Positions 18,598-27,123 of a DNA stretch of 48,947 nucleotides are shown here, piece after piece. Position 1 is the stretch's first letter; each line of letters begins with the position of its first letter. The notes beneath the pieces were generated by a model, which made no database searches, was not told the origin of the DNA, and worked only from the letters and a program-made list of their open reading frames with translations. Origin of the DNA: Pseudomonadota bacterium (GTDB taxonomy: Bacteria > Pseudomonadota > Gammaproteobacteria > UBA5335); NCBI GenBank assembly GCA_021767745.1, contig JAASSS010000002.1:1-48947 (forward strand), read 5' to 3'. The translations under genes were made by a program, and so were the position numbers.

Positions 18598-19704
18598 ATG
18601 CATCTGGCCGACATCACCATGTTCTACGGCCCGCACAGCGGCGGCGTGCGTCGTTATCTGCAGGCCAAGCACGACTGGTTCGCGGGCCGGCCGGGCTGGC
18701 GGCACACGCTGGTGCTGCCGGCGCCGGCAGCGGCTGGCGAGGGCGACGGGGCGGTGGTGCGGGTGCCGGCGCCGCCGCTGCCGTTCAGCGACGGCTACCG
18801 GTTCCCGTTGCGGGGCGGCCCGTGGATCGACGCGCTGCGCGCGCTGCAGCCGGATCTGATCGAGGTCGGCGATCCCTATCGCCTGGCCTGGGCGGCGCAA
18901 CAGGCTGGCCGGGCCCTGCATGTGCCGGTGGCCGCCTTCTATCACTCCGATCTGCTGGCGTTGGCCCAGGTCCGGGGTTGGCTGCCCGCGCGGCTGGTCG
19001 CCCGCTATGTCCGACGCCTGTATCGCGGCTTTGACATCGTCTTCGCGCCCAGTGCCGTCGCGGCCGCCAGGCTGCGGGCCGTGGGCGTCACGCAGGTGGT
19101 GCATCAGCCGCTCGGGGTGGACTGCCGGCGCTTTCGCCCGTTGCCGCACGCCGACCGGGCACTGCGCCGGCGGCTGGGGCTGGGTGATGGCGTCCGGTTG
19201 CTGGCCTTCGTCGGCCGCGCCGGCGCGGAGAAGCACATCGACGCGCTGCTCGCCATGATGAGCCGGCTCGGCGGCAACTACCATCTGCTGCTGGCCGGGC
19301 CGGGCATGCCCGGCGGCGGGCGTCGGCATGTCAGCGTCTGGCCGACGTTCCAGACGCCGGCGGAAGTCGCCGCCATCATGGCCGGCGCCGATGCCTTCGT
19401 GCATGCCGGGGACTGCGAGTCCTTCGGGCTGGTGCTGCTGGAAGCGCTGGCCTGCGGTTGCCCGGTGGTCGGTGTGGCGGCCGGCGCCGTGCCGGAGCTG
19501 GTGACTGCCGAGGTGGGCGAGTTGGCGCCGCGGGCCGAACCGACCGTGCTCGCTGCGGCGGTGCAGCGATTGTTCGCCGACCCGGCAGCCACGGCGCAGC
19601 GGCGGCACGCGGCGCGGCAGTACGCGCTGGCCTGCTGGAGTTGGGAGCGGGGTTTCACGCAGTTGGAGGGCCATTATCGGCAGCTGGTGCGTCGTGCCGC
19701 CTGA
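18598..19704 (+). CDS. Family 4 glycosyltransferase (GT-B fold)
   Basis: This retaining GT4 glycosyltransferase has 368 residues. The N-terminal Rossmann domain starts with YGPHSGGVRRYLQAK, the acceptor-side glycine loop; the C-terminal domain has the nucleotide-sugar motif E274-x7-E282 (ESFGLVLLEAL) followed by CGCPVVG. LGVDCRRF also matches the GT4 consensus. There is no signal peptide, so it works on the cytoplasmic face. Sugar and acceptor are unknown; GGVRRY-type enzymes often act on lipid acceptors. It starts a cassette with a DUF2334 deacetylase (overlap 11 bp) and a flippase-like membrane protein, suggesting assembly of a modified glycolipid (inference). Confidence 0.9.
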   Translation: MHLADITMFYGPHSGGVRRYLQAKHDWFAGRPGWRHTLVLPAPAAAGEGDGAVVRVPAPPLPFSDGYRFPLRGGPWIDALRALQPDLIEVGDPYRLAWAAQQAGRALHVPVAAFYHSDLLALAQVRGWLPARLVARYVRRLYRGFDIVFAPSAVAAARLRAVGVTQVVHQPLGVDCRRFRPLPHADRALRRRLGLGDGVRLLAFVGRAGAEKHIDALLAMMSRLGGNYHLLLAGPGMPGGGRRHVSVWPTFQTPAEVAAIMAGADAFVHAGDCESFGLVLLEALACGCPVVGVAAGAVPELVTAEVGELAPRAEPTVLAAAVQRLFADPAATAQRRHAARQYALACWSWERGFTQLEGHYRQLVRRAA

Positions 19705-20443
19705 GCGGCGTTTTGCGATCGTGCTGCACGATGTGGCGCCGGTGACGCTGCCGCCGCTGCGGCGCTTCGTGGCGGATCTGGAGGCACGCCTGGGCGGACT
19801 GCCGTGCAGCTGGTTGGTCGTCCCCTACTACCATCGCCAGCAGCACATCGCCGCGTCGCCCGCCCTGCGCCACTGCCTGGATACCCGCCTGGGTGCCGGC
19901 GATGAGCTGTGGCTGCACGGCTATACGCACCTGGATGAAGGGCCGCCGGCAGCCGGTCTCGCCGAGTGGTGGTGGCGGCGGCACTACACGGCCGGGGAGG
20001 GGGAGTTCCTTGCCCTGGACCAGCGCGAGGCGAGCCGCCGGCTGGCGCGGGGGCTGGCGACGTTCGCGGCGCTCGGGTGGTCGCCGGCCGGCTTCGTGGC
20101 GCCAGCCTGGCTGCTGGGGGCGCCGGCACGGGCGGCGTTGGCTGCCGGGCCGCTGCCGCACACCGCGCTGCGCACACGCCTGTTGGATCTCGCACACGCT
20201 CGGGAGCTGCCGACCTTCGGGCTGACCTTCAGCGTGCGCAGCGCGCTGCGTCGGGGGGTATCGCACCTGTGGTTGCGTCGGCTGCGCGCCCGGCTGCTGC
20301 AGGCGCCCCGGGTGCGGCTGGAGGTGCATCCCGCCGATCTGGACTATCCCTCGGTGCGGGCCTTCTGGCTGCAGACGATCGCGGCGCTGTGCCAGACCCA
20401 CCGGCCGGTGCGCAAGCGGGCACTGTGGCAGGCGCCGGCATGA
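19694..20443 (+). CDS. DUF2334 polysaccharide-deacetylase-like protein
   Basis: This is a carbohydrate esterase 4-type (beta/alpha) domain of the DUF2334 group, 249 residues. The metal site is visible as IVLHDVAPVT (Asp13 near the start), the His pair in LHGYTH, and LEVHPADLDYPSV near the end. PAGFVAPAWLLG matches the barrel strand typical of deacetylases. With no signal peptide, the enzyme should act in the cytoplasm, for example removing an acetyl group from an N-acetyl sugar before export. It begins at GTG inside the end of the glycosyltransferase gene and ends in an ATGA overlap with the next gene. Substrate is not known. Confidence 0.85.
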   Translation: MPPERRFAIVLHDVAPVTLPPLRRFVADLEARLGGLPCSWLVVPYYHRQQHIAASPALRHCLDTRLGAGDELWLHGYTHLDEGPPAAGLAEWWWRRHYTAGEGEFLALDQREASRRLARGLATFAALGWSPAGFVAPAWLLGAPARAALAAGPLPHTALRTRLLDLAHARELPTFGLTFSVRSALRRGVSHLWLRRLRARLLQAPRVRLEVHPADLDYPSVRAFWLQTIAALCQTHRPVRKRALWQAPA

Positions 20444-21450
20444 GCCGCTACACGATCCTGCTGCTGGTGAGCCTGCTCGCGAGCTTCGCCGTGCCGCTGC
20501 TGCTTGGCGGTGGCGAGGCGCTGCGTGGACTGCTGCAGACGCCGTGGACCGTGATCGCGGCGGGCGTGGGGCTGAGCGTGGTCAGCTGGCTGCTGAACGC
20601 CCTGCGCAGCTACGTGCTGCTGCACGGGCTGGGCCTGCCGCTCGGCTTCGGACGGGCGGTCGCGGTCACCGTCGGTACCGAATGTCTCGGTCGCGCGACG
20701 CCGGCCGGGGCCGGGGCGCCGGTGGCATTCGCCTTGCTGCTGCGCCCGTGCGGCGTGAGCTCGGCGCGGGCCGGCGCACTGTTCGCCCTGGACCAGTTCA
20801 TCGATCTGATCCTGTTCACGTTGCTGCTGCCGATGATCGTGCTGCTGGCACTGCGGGATGCCGACCATCTGCTGCCTGCCTGGATCGTGCTGGGCAGCGG
20901 TCTGTCGCTGGGCCTGGGGGTGGCGCTGGCGCTGTTGATGGGCTGGCACCATCGCCGCGTGCTGCGCTGGACCGGCGGACTGCTCGGCCGGCTGCGGGTG
21001 GCCGATGCAAGCCGCTGGCGGCTCGGCCGCTGGAGCCTACGGTTCCGCGACACCTTGCGGGCGATCGGCCGCCTGCCGCGCTGGCGTCTGGCACTGGTGC
21101 TGGCGGCCTGCTGCGCCCACTGGCTGGTGCGCTATACCATCCTGTTCGTGGTGATCGTCGGCCTGGGCGGCTATGTGCCGTGGCCGCAGCTGTTCCTGGT
21201 GCAGATGGCGGCGCTCGGCATCGGCCAGGCGACGATGCTGCCGGGTGGCAGCGGCGGCACCGAGGCGAGCATCTCGCTGCTGCTGGCGCCCTGGCTGCCC
21301 GCGGGGACGCTGGCGGCCTCGATCCTGGCCTGGCGGCTGCTCACCTTCCACGGCTACCTGCTGATCGGCGCGCCGGTGTTCCTCTGGCTGTGGCGCCGCG
21401 GCCTCGTCGGCCCGGCCGCGCCATCGGCAGTGGTGGCGTCCGGCGGCTAG
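20440..21450 (+). CDS. Flippase-like integral membrane protein (LPG synthase TM-domain/UPF0104 family)
   Basis: This 336-residue protein has about eight membrane spans. It belongs to the family of the membrane half of lysylphosphatidylglycerol synthase (PF03706-type, also YbhN and AglD). Family features include the first-third motif WLLNALRSYVLLHGLG, the GTECLGRATPAGAGAP loop and the late motif TMLPGGSGGTEASISLL. The catalytic aminoacyl-transferase half is absent. Relatives move lipids or take part in glycolipid assembly. It is coupled to the deacetylase (ATGA). Its TAG stop lies in the CTAG that also ends the convergent mfd gene. Confidence 0.86.
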   Translation: MSRYTILLLVSLLASFAVPLLLGGGEALRGLLQTPWTVIAAGVGLSVVSWLLNALRSYVLLHGLGLPLGFGRAVAVTVGTECLGRATPAGAGAPVAFALLLRPCGVSSARAGALFALDQFIDLILFTLLLPMIVLLALRDADHLLPAWIVLGSGLSLGLGVALALLMGWHHRRVLRWTGGLLGRLRVADASRWRLGRWSLRFRDTLRAIGRLPRWRLALVLAACCAHWLVRYTILFVVIVGLGGYVPWPQLFLVQMAALGIGQATMLPGGSGGTEASISLLLAPWLPAGTLAASILAWRLLTFHGYLLIGAPVFLWLWRRGLVGPAAPSAVVASGG

Positions 21451-24400
21451 CCGGTAGCGGCGACAGGCTCGCCGGCCGGGGTGGGCAGCAGGCGTTCGAG
21501 CAGGGCGCGCACTTCGTGCAGTCGGCCGGCTTCATCGGCGGCAGCGAGAGTGAACTGCAGCGCGGTCTGACGTTCCAGGCGATAGCGCTTGGGGGCCCCC
21601 TGGATCAGCGCGATCAGCTGTTCGGACGCCACCGCCGGGCGGGGGCCGAACACCAGCTTGCCGGCGCGCTCGCCGACGTTGAGCTTGATCGCGCCGAGCC
21701 GCGAGGCCAGCAACTTCAGCTCGGTCGCCGCGATCAGCCGCTTGGCGGGCTCCGGCAGCAGGCCGAAGCGATCGATCATCTCGACCTGCAGATCGTGCAA
21801 CTCCGCTTCGCTGGCGGCGCTGGCGAGCCGCTTGTAGAGGATCAGCCGCAGGTGCACGTCCGGCACGTAGTCCTCGGGCAGCAGGGCGGGCAGGCCGAGG
21901 TCGACCTCGGCACCGTGCTGCGGCGCGGGATCCTCGGCGGGCATCTCGCCCTTCTTCAGCGAGGCCACCGCGCGTTCGAGCAGATCGTTGTACAGCGCGA
22001 AGCCGACTTCCTGGATCTGCCCGCTCTGATCGTCGCCGAGCAGTTCGCCGGCGCCGCGGATTTCCATGTCGTGGGTGGCGAGCGTGAAGCCGCTGCCGAG
22101 CTCGCCCAGCGCCTCGATCGCATCCAGCCGCTTCTCCGCATCCGCCGTGAGGGCCTCGCGCGGCGGCGCCAGCAGGTAGCAGTAGGCACGATGATGCGAG
22201 CGGCCGACCCGCCCGCGCAGCTGGTGCAGCTGGGCGAGGCCGAGATGGTCGGCGCGGTCGATCAGGATCGTGTTCGCGCTGGGCACGTCGATGCCGCTTT
22301 CGATGATCGTGGTGCAGACCAGCACGTTGGCGCGCCGGTGATAGAAATCCAGCATCACCCGCTCGAGCTCGCGCTCGGCCATCTGCCCGTGCGCGACCAG
22401 CACCCGGGCCTGCGGCAGTAGCCGGCGCAGCTCCTCGGCGGTGCGCTCGATGGTCTCGACCTTGTTGTGCAGGAAGTAGACCTGACCGCCGCGCTTGATC
22501 TCGCGCAGGCAGGCTTCCTGGATCAGCCCGTCCTCGCGCACGCTGACGAAGGTGCGCACGGCCAGCCGTTCCACCGGCGGCGTGGCGATGATCGACAGGT
22601 CCCGCAGCCCCGCCAGACTCATGTTCAGGGTTCTCGGGATGGGCGTGGCCGTCAGGGTCAGCACGTCGAGCGAGGCCCGCAGCTGCTTGAGCCGCTCCTT
22701 GTGGCGCACGCCGAAGCGATGTTCCTCGTCGATGATCACCAGGCCGAGCTCGGCGAAGCGGACATCGCTCTGCAGCAGCCGGTGGGTGCCGATGAGGATG
22801 TCGACCTTGCCCTCGGCCGCGGCCTCCAGCACCACCTGCTGCTGCTTGCGCCCCCGCAGGCGCGAGAGCGACTCGATGCGCACCGGCCAGTCGGCGAAGC
22901 GATCGCTGAAGTTCTGCAGGTGCTGCTGGGCGAGCAGGGTGGTGGGCACCAGCAGCGCCACCTGCCGCCCGCTCTGCACCGCGAGGAAGGCCGCGCGCAT
23001 GGCGACCTCGGTCTTGCCGAAGCCGACGTCGCCGCAGACCACCCGGTCCATGGGATAGGGCGCGGCCAGATCCTGGCGCACGGCGTCGATCGCCTGCAGC
23101 TGGTCCGGCGTCTCCTCGAACGGAAAGGCGGCGGCAAAGGCGCGCTCGTCGGCCGGATCGACCGCCATCGGCGCGCGCTCGGCGGCCTGGCGGCGGGCGA
23201 TCACGTCCAGTAACTCGGCAGCGGCGTCGCGCGCCTTGCGAGCGGCCCGGCGCCGGGCCTTGTCCCACTGCTCGCCGCCGAGCCGATGCAGCGGCGCGTG
23301 CTCCGGTTCGGTGCCGGTGTAGCGGCTGATCAGGTGCAGGGAGCTGACCGGCACGTAGAGCTTGTCGCGGTCGGCGTACTCCAGCAGCAGGAATTCGCCG
23401 TCCTGGCCGCCGGCCGTCAGGCGCACCAGGCCGCGATAGCGGCCGACGCCGTATTCCTCGTGCACCACCGGCGCGCCTTCGGCCAGGTCGGTCAGGTCGC
23501 GGATGATGCTGGCCGGATCGCGGGTCGGCCGGCGACGCTGCCGGGTGCGGGTGCGCTCGCCGTACAGCTGCGGCTCGCTGACGATGGCGACATCGTCGAG
23601 TTCCAGGCCGGCTTCCAGCGGCGCCACCGTCAGCCCCACCGCGGCGTCGTCGTCGAGGAAGGCCTGCCAGCCGGCGTAGGTGCGGGCCGCCAGACCCAGG
23701 CGGCGCAGGATGTCGCCCAGCGCCTCCCGCCGACCGGCCGATTCGGCGGCGAACAACGTGCGCGCGCCCGCGCGCTGACGCGCCTGCACGTAGTCGTGCA
23801 CCGCGGCGGCGGGCTCGCTGGCGCGGGCGTTGAGCAGCAGCGGCGGCGGCGCGGCCACGCCGGCATCGCTGACCGATGCGTCCGCACCGTCGAGGTCGAG
23901 CTGGGCATGGCCCGCCAGCCGCGACTCGATCTCGCCCGGCTCGAGGAACACTTCGGCCGGTGTGAGCAGCGGGCGTTCGCGATCGCCCCGCCGCTGCTCG
24001 TAGCGCGTCTGGATCTCCTCCCAGGTCGCGCTCAGCGCCGCGCCCAGGCCCGGCGCCCGAACGATCAGGCTGGCCTTTGGCAGGTAGTCGAACAGGGTGG
24101 CGGTCTGCTCGAAGAACAGCGGCAGGTAGGACTCCACCCCGCCGGAGGCGACACCGTCGCTGACGTCGCGATAGATCAGGCTATCCTGCGGATTGCCCTC
24201 GAAGCGGGCCCGCCAGCGCTGGCGGAACGCCCGGATGCCGGCGTCGTCCAGCGGGAATTCCCGTGCCGGCAGCAGGCGGACCGAGGCCAACGTTGCGGCG
24301 GAGAGCTGCGTCTGCGGATCGAAGCGGCGTATCGACTCGATCTCATCATCGAACAGGTCGATCCGGTAGGGTTCGGCGCTGCCCATCGGGAACAGGTCGA

Positions 24401-24917
24401 GCAGCCCGCCGCGCACGGAGAACTCGCCGTGCTCCATCACCTGCGCCACGTGCTGATAGCCGCTGGCTTCCAGGTCGCGGCGCATGTGCTGCAGATCGAG
24501 TCGCTGCCCACGTTCCAGCAGCAGGCTGCGGCCGCGCACGTAGTCCGGTGGCGGCAGGCGCTGCAATGCGGTGTTGATCGGCACCACGACCAGGCCGCGC
24601 GTCATCTCCGGCAGGCGGTAGAGCGTCTCCAGCCGCCGGGAGACGATGTCCTGATGCGGGGAGAAGCGGTCGAAGGGCAGCGTTTCCCAGTCCGGAAAGT
24701 GCTGGACGGTCAGCTGTGCGCCGCCGAAGAAGGCCAGTTCCTCTTCCAGCCGCTCGGCAGCGCGCGCGTCGGCCGCCAGCACCACCAGCGGCGCGGGCTG
24801 CCGCGCCGCTGCCAGGGCCAGGGCCAGGGCCGGGGCGACGCCGGCCAGGCCGCCCCAGCCCAGCCGCTCGCGCGCCGCCGGCAGCGGCAGGGAGGCCAGG
24901 TCGTGCCGGGAGACCAA
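21447..24917 (-). CDS. mfd: Transcription-repair coupling factor Mfd
   Basis: Mfd removes RNA polymerase stalled at DNA lesions and recruits UvrA. All domains are seen: UvrB-like module (DWETLPFDRFSPHQDI, QVMEHGEFSVRGGLLDLFPM), RNA-polymerase-interaction domain (HEEYGVGRYRGL), translocase with Walker A GDVGFGKTE (Lys635), DEEH box (IIDEEHRFG), TRG motif region (ADHLGLAQLHQLRGRVGRS), and the C-terminal UvrA-masking domain. I set the start at TTG 24917, which yields 1156 residues (E. coli 1148); there is no ATG or GTG nearby, and the start is the least certain part. It begins 5 bp after the DAHP synthase stop, implying cotranscription. Confidence 0.96.
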   Translation of the reverse strand: MVSRHDLASLPLPAARERLGWGGLAGVAPALALALAAARQPAPLVVLAADARAAERLEEELAFFGGAQLTVQHFPDWETLPFDRFSPHQDIVSRRLETLYRLPEMTRGLVVVPINTALQRLPPPDYVRGRSLLLERGQRLDLQHMRRDLEASGYQHVAQVMEHGEFSVRGGLLDLFPMGSAEPYRIDLFDDEIESIRRFDPQTQLSAATLASVRLLPAREFPLDDAGIRAFRQRWRARFEGNPQDSLIYRDVSDGVASGGVESYLPLFFEQTATLFDYLPKASLIVRAPGLGAALSATWEEIQTRYEQRRGDRERPLLTPAEVFLEPGEIESRLAGHAQLDLDGADASVSDAGVAAPPPLLLNARASEPAAAVHDYVQARQRAGARTLFAAESAGRREALGDILRRLGLAARTYAGWQAFLDDDAAVGLTVAPLEAGLELDDVAIVSEPQLYGERTRTRQRRRPTRDPASIIRDLTDLAEGAPVVHEEYGVGRYRGLVRLTAGGQDGEFLLLEYADRDKLYVPVSSLHLISRYTGTEPEHAPLHRLGGEQWDKARRRAARKARDAAAELLDVIARRQAAERAPMAVDPADERAFAAAFPFEETPDQLQAIDAVRQDLAAPYPMDRVVCGDVGFGKTEVAMRAAFLAVQSGRQVALLVPTTLLAQQHLQNFSDRFADWPVRIESLSRLRGRKQQQVVLEAAAEGKVDILIGTHRLLQSDVRFAELGLVIIDEEHRFGVRHKERLKQLRASLDVLTLTATPIPRTLNMSLAGLRDLSIIATPPVERLAVRTFVSVREDGLIQEACLREIKRGGQVYFLHNKVETIERTAEELRRLLPQARVLVAHGQMAERELERVMLDFYHRRANVLVCTTIIESGIDVPSANTILIDRADHLGLAQLHQLRGRVGRSHHRAYCYLLAPPREALTADAEKRLDAIEALGELGSGFTLATHDMEIRGAGELLGDDQSGQIQEVGFALYNDLLERAVASLKKGEMPAEDPAPQHGAEVDLGLPALLPEDYVPDVHLRLILYKRLASAASEAELHDLQVEMIDRFGLLPEPAKRLIAATELKLLASRLGAIKLNVGERAGKLVFGPRPAVASEQLIALIQGAPKRYRLERQTALQFTLAAADEAGRLHEVRALLERLLPTPAGEPVAATG

Positions 24918-24922
24918 CAGGC

Positions 24923-26041
24923 TCAGGCCAGCTCGGTGCGGGCGGCGAGTTCGCGGCGGCGCTCGTAGGCCTCGCGCGCGATCGCCACGTCTTCCAGGAA
25001 GTAGGGCAGCTCTTCCAGCCGCAGCGCCTGGGCGCCATCCACCAGCGCCTTGGAGGGCACCGGATGGAAGTCCACCAGCACCATGTTGGCGCCGCTGACG
25101 ACCCCCTGAGCGGTGGCGTGCAGGGCGTCCATGATGCCGTCCGGCGACTTCTGCCGGCTGCCGACCGAATGCGAGGGATCGATGCACACCGGCATGCGGG
25201 TCAGCCGCTTCACTGCCGGGATGTGCGTGAAGTCCACCAGGTTGCGGTGCGGGTCGCCCATGTTGGTCTTCACGCCGCGCAGGCAGAACACCACCCGGGC
25301 ATTGCCTTCGCTGGCGAGATATTCCGCCGCATTGAGCGATTCATCCAGGGTGATGCCGAAGCCGCGCTTGATGAGCACGGGAAACTCGTGGGCTCGGCCG
25401 ACGGCCTTGAGCAGCTCGAAGTTCTGCGTGTTGCGCGTGCCGATCTGCAGCATCACGCCGGTCGGCTGCCCGGTCGCCTCGAGCGCCTCGCGGATTTCCT
25501 CCACGTGCACCTCGCGCGTGACCTCCATCGCGATCACCTTGATGCCGTACTTGCCGGCCAACTCGAACACCCAGGGCAGGCAGGCCTTGCCGTGCCCCTG
25601 GAAGGAGTAGGGATTGGTGCGCGGCTTGTAGGCGCCCATGCGGGTGCATTGCTGGCCCGCGGCCGCCAGCGCCTTGAGCGTCAGCTCCACGTGCTCGGGC
25701 GTATCGACCGCACACAGTCCGGCGAAGACGTTGAGGTTGTCCTGGCTGAAGTGGATGCCGTTGTAGTCGAAGGCGCTCGCGCGTTGCTCGTCGCGATGCC
25801 GGCCCAGCACGCGGTAGGGCTGCGAGACCCGCACTACCCGCGCCACGCCGGGCAGCGCCGCCATGTCGGTCTCGCTGAGCCCGGCGGTCTCGCCGATCAG
25901 GTAGATCTCGGTCAGCACTTGCTGCGCGCCGGGTTCGCGGTGGATGCGGTAGGTGATGCCGGCGAGCGAATCGAGGTGTTCGATCAGGCGAACATAGCGC
26001 GCATCTTCGGTGCGCACATCCGGCTGCAGGATCAGGATCAT
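24923..26041 (-). CDS. DAHP synthase-family protein (type I-beta) with altered active site
   Basis: An N-terminal ferredoxin-like domain (1-90) precedes a TIM barrel, the layout of Thermotoga-type 3-deoxy-7-phosphoheptulonate synthase (372 residues). MGAYKPRTNPYSFQGHG, IQIGTRNTQNF, LIKRGF and DPSHS are well conserved. Three usual landmarks differ: GPCS is GLCA (metal Cys110 kept), the ERG motif is LRG (253-256, CLRG), and the metal Glu in VEVHP is Asp324 (VDFHP); His291 and Asp335 are kept. It may still open the shikimate pathway, or use a related phosphoketose reaction; sequence alone cannot decide. No other aromatic-pathway gene is near. mfd follows 5 bp downstream. Confidence 0.82.
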   Translation of the reverse strand: MILILQPDVRTEDARYVRLIEHLDSLAGITYRIHREPGAQQVLTEIYLIGETAGLSETDMAALPGVARVVRVSQPYRVLGRHRDEQRASAFDYNGIHFSQDNLNVFAGLCAVDTPEHVELTLKALAAAGQQCTRMGAYKPRTNPYSFQGHGKACLPWVFELAGKYGIKVIAMEVTREVHVEEIREALEATGQPTGVMLQIGTRNTQNFELLKAVGRAHEFPVLIKRGFGITLDESLNAAEYLASEGNARVVFCLRGVKTNMGDPHRNLVDFTHIPAVKRLTRMPVCIDPSHSVGSRQKSPDGIMDALHATAQGVVSGANMVLVDFHPVPSKALVDGAQALRLEELPYFLEDVAIAREAYERRRELAARTELA

Positions 26042-26080
26042 GGCTCGTGCCGCTGGTTGCTGGAGGCGGGGCAGCCGCGG

Positions 26081-26109
26081 ATTATCGCATGCCCGCGGCG
26101 GCGTGCCAG
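26081..26109 (-). promoter_or_regulatory. Putative sigma-70 promoter of the DAHP synthase-mfd pair
   Basis: On the minus strand, CTGGCA (26104-26109; four of six matches to TTGACA) lies 17 bp before GATAAT (26081-26086), which is followed by CCGCGG. It lies between the agmatinase gene and the DAHP synthase start at 26041, so the two downstream genes can be transcribed on their own. Confidence 0.6.
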
Positions 26110-26131
26110 ACCCGCCGCGGCAGGCCGGCCC

Positions 26132-27052
26132 TCACTCGTCCGGCGCGCCCACCTGCGAGCCCTGGCGCGGGCGGTCCATCCAGCCGCGGGCGGCAGCCCA
26201 GTAGGAGATGACCTTCTGCACCAGCTTGGCGCCGGCCATGTCGGCAATGCGCATCGGGTCCGGGATGAGCTCCATCACGTCCACCCCGGCCAGCTGCACG
26301 CGACGGTTGCCCAGCACCATCTCCAGGATGTCCAGCCCCTGATGCCAGGACAGGCCGCCCGGCTGCGGTGTGCCGGTGCTGGGGAAGACGGCCGGGTCGA
26401 AGCCGTCGACATCGATCGACAGGTACACCGGCCCGGAGAGGTCGGTGAGCTCGGCGATCAGCCGGTGCCAGCCGTCGGCGCGGCAGAGCTGGCGATCGCG
26501 GAAGACGGAGATGCGATCGGAGCTGCGCCAAAGCGCCGCCTCCTGCGCATGCGCCGAGCGCACGCCGATCTGGATCAGCCGGTGCCCTGCCTGCAGCCAG
26601 TGCCAGGCCGGGCAGGCATGGCTGTAGGCGCTGCCCTGGTAGCTCGCCCGCAGATCGGCGTGGGCGTCGATGTGCACGATCGTGCCCGGCGTCGGCATGC
26701 GGCCGGCGACCAGGCCGATGGAGGCCGAGTGCTCGCCGCCAAGCCCGATCACCAGCCGCTCCGGCCCGCATTCGGCGGCAGTGGTGGCGACGCGACGGTG
26801 GTAGTCCTCGGCGGTCTCCGCCGCCGCCTGACGCAGGGGCGGGGCGACGCACAGGCGCAGATGCTCGAACGGCGTCCAGCCGCGGTCTTCCTCGTAGAAC
26901 TCCAGTTGCTCGCTCGCCGTCAGCAGCGCCTGCGGACCGTTCGCCGTGCCGCCGCCGTAGGACACGGTCTGCTCATGTGGCAGCGGCAGCAGGACGACGT
27001 CGGCCGTCTCGATCGGGCTGTTGGGCAGGCTCAGGAAGCGGGGCTGGTCCAT
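26132..27052 (-). CDS. Agmatinase/arginase-family ureohydrolase
   Basis: This manganese ureohydrolase (306 residues) has all three metal motifs: GLGGEHSASI, IDAHADLRASY and SIDVDGFDPAVFPSTGTPQPGG. The last is characteristic of agmatinase (SpeB)-type enzymes, which hydrolyse agmatine to putrescine and urea; guanidinobutyrase or related activities cannot be excluded. No arginine decarboxylase gene is next to it. It lies 90 bp upstream of the DAHP synthase gene on the same strand, with a probable promoter in between, and 71 bp downstream of bioA. Confidence 0.88.
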   Translation of the reverse strand: MDQPRFLSLPNSPIETADVVLLPLPHEQTVSYGGGTANGPQALLTASEQLEFYEEDRGWTPFEHLRLCVAPPLRQAAAETAEDYHRRVATTAAECGPERLVIGLGGEHSASIGLVAGRMPTPGTIVHIDAHADLRASYQGSAYSHACPAWHWLQAGHRLIQIGVRSAHAQEAALWRSSDRISVFRDRQLCRADGWHRLIAELTDLSGPVYLSIDVDGFDPAVFPSTGTPQPGGLSWHQGLDILEMVLGNRRVQLAGVDVMELIPDPMRIADMAGAKLVQKVISYWAAARGWMDRPRQGSQVGAPDE

Positions 27053-27123
27053 CGATCACCGGACATATGCATGACAGTCCATCATCGCACGAGCCTGCCC
27101 GGCGTCGACACCGGCCCGGGGCG

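Noticed and set aside
23286-24968. 560-codon open frame antisense to mfd
   Set aside because: Composition (Gln, Arg, His, Ala) is that of a GC-rich shadow, and Mfd motifs cover the whole stretch on the minus strand.
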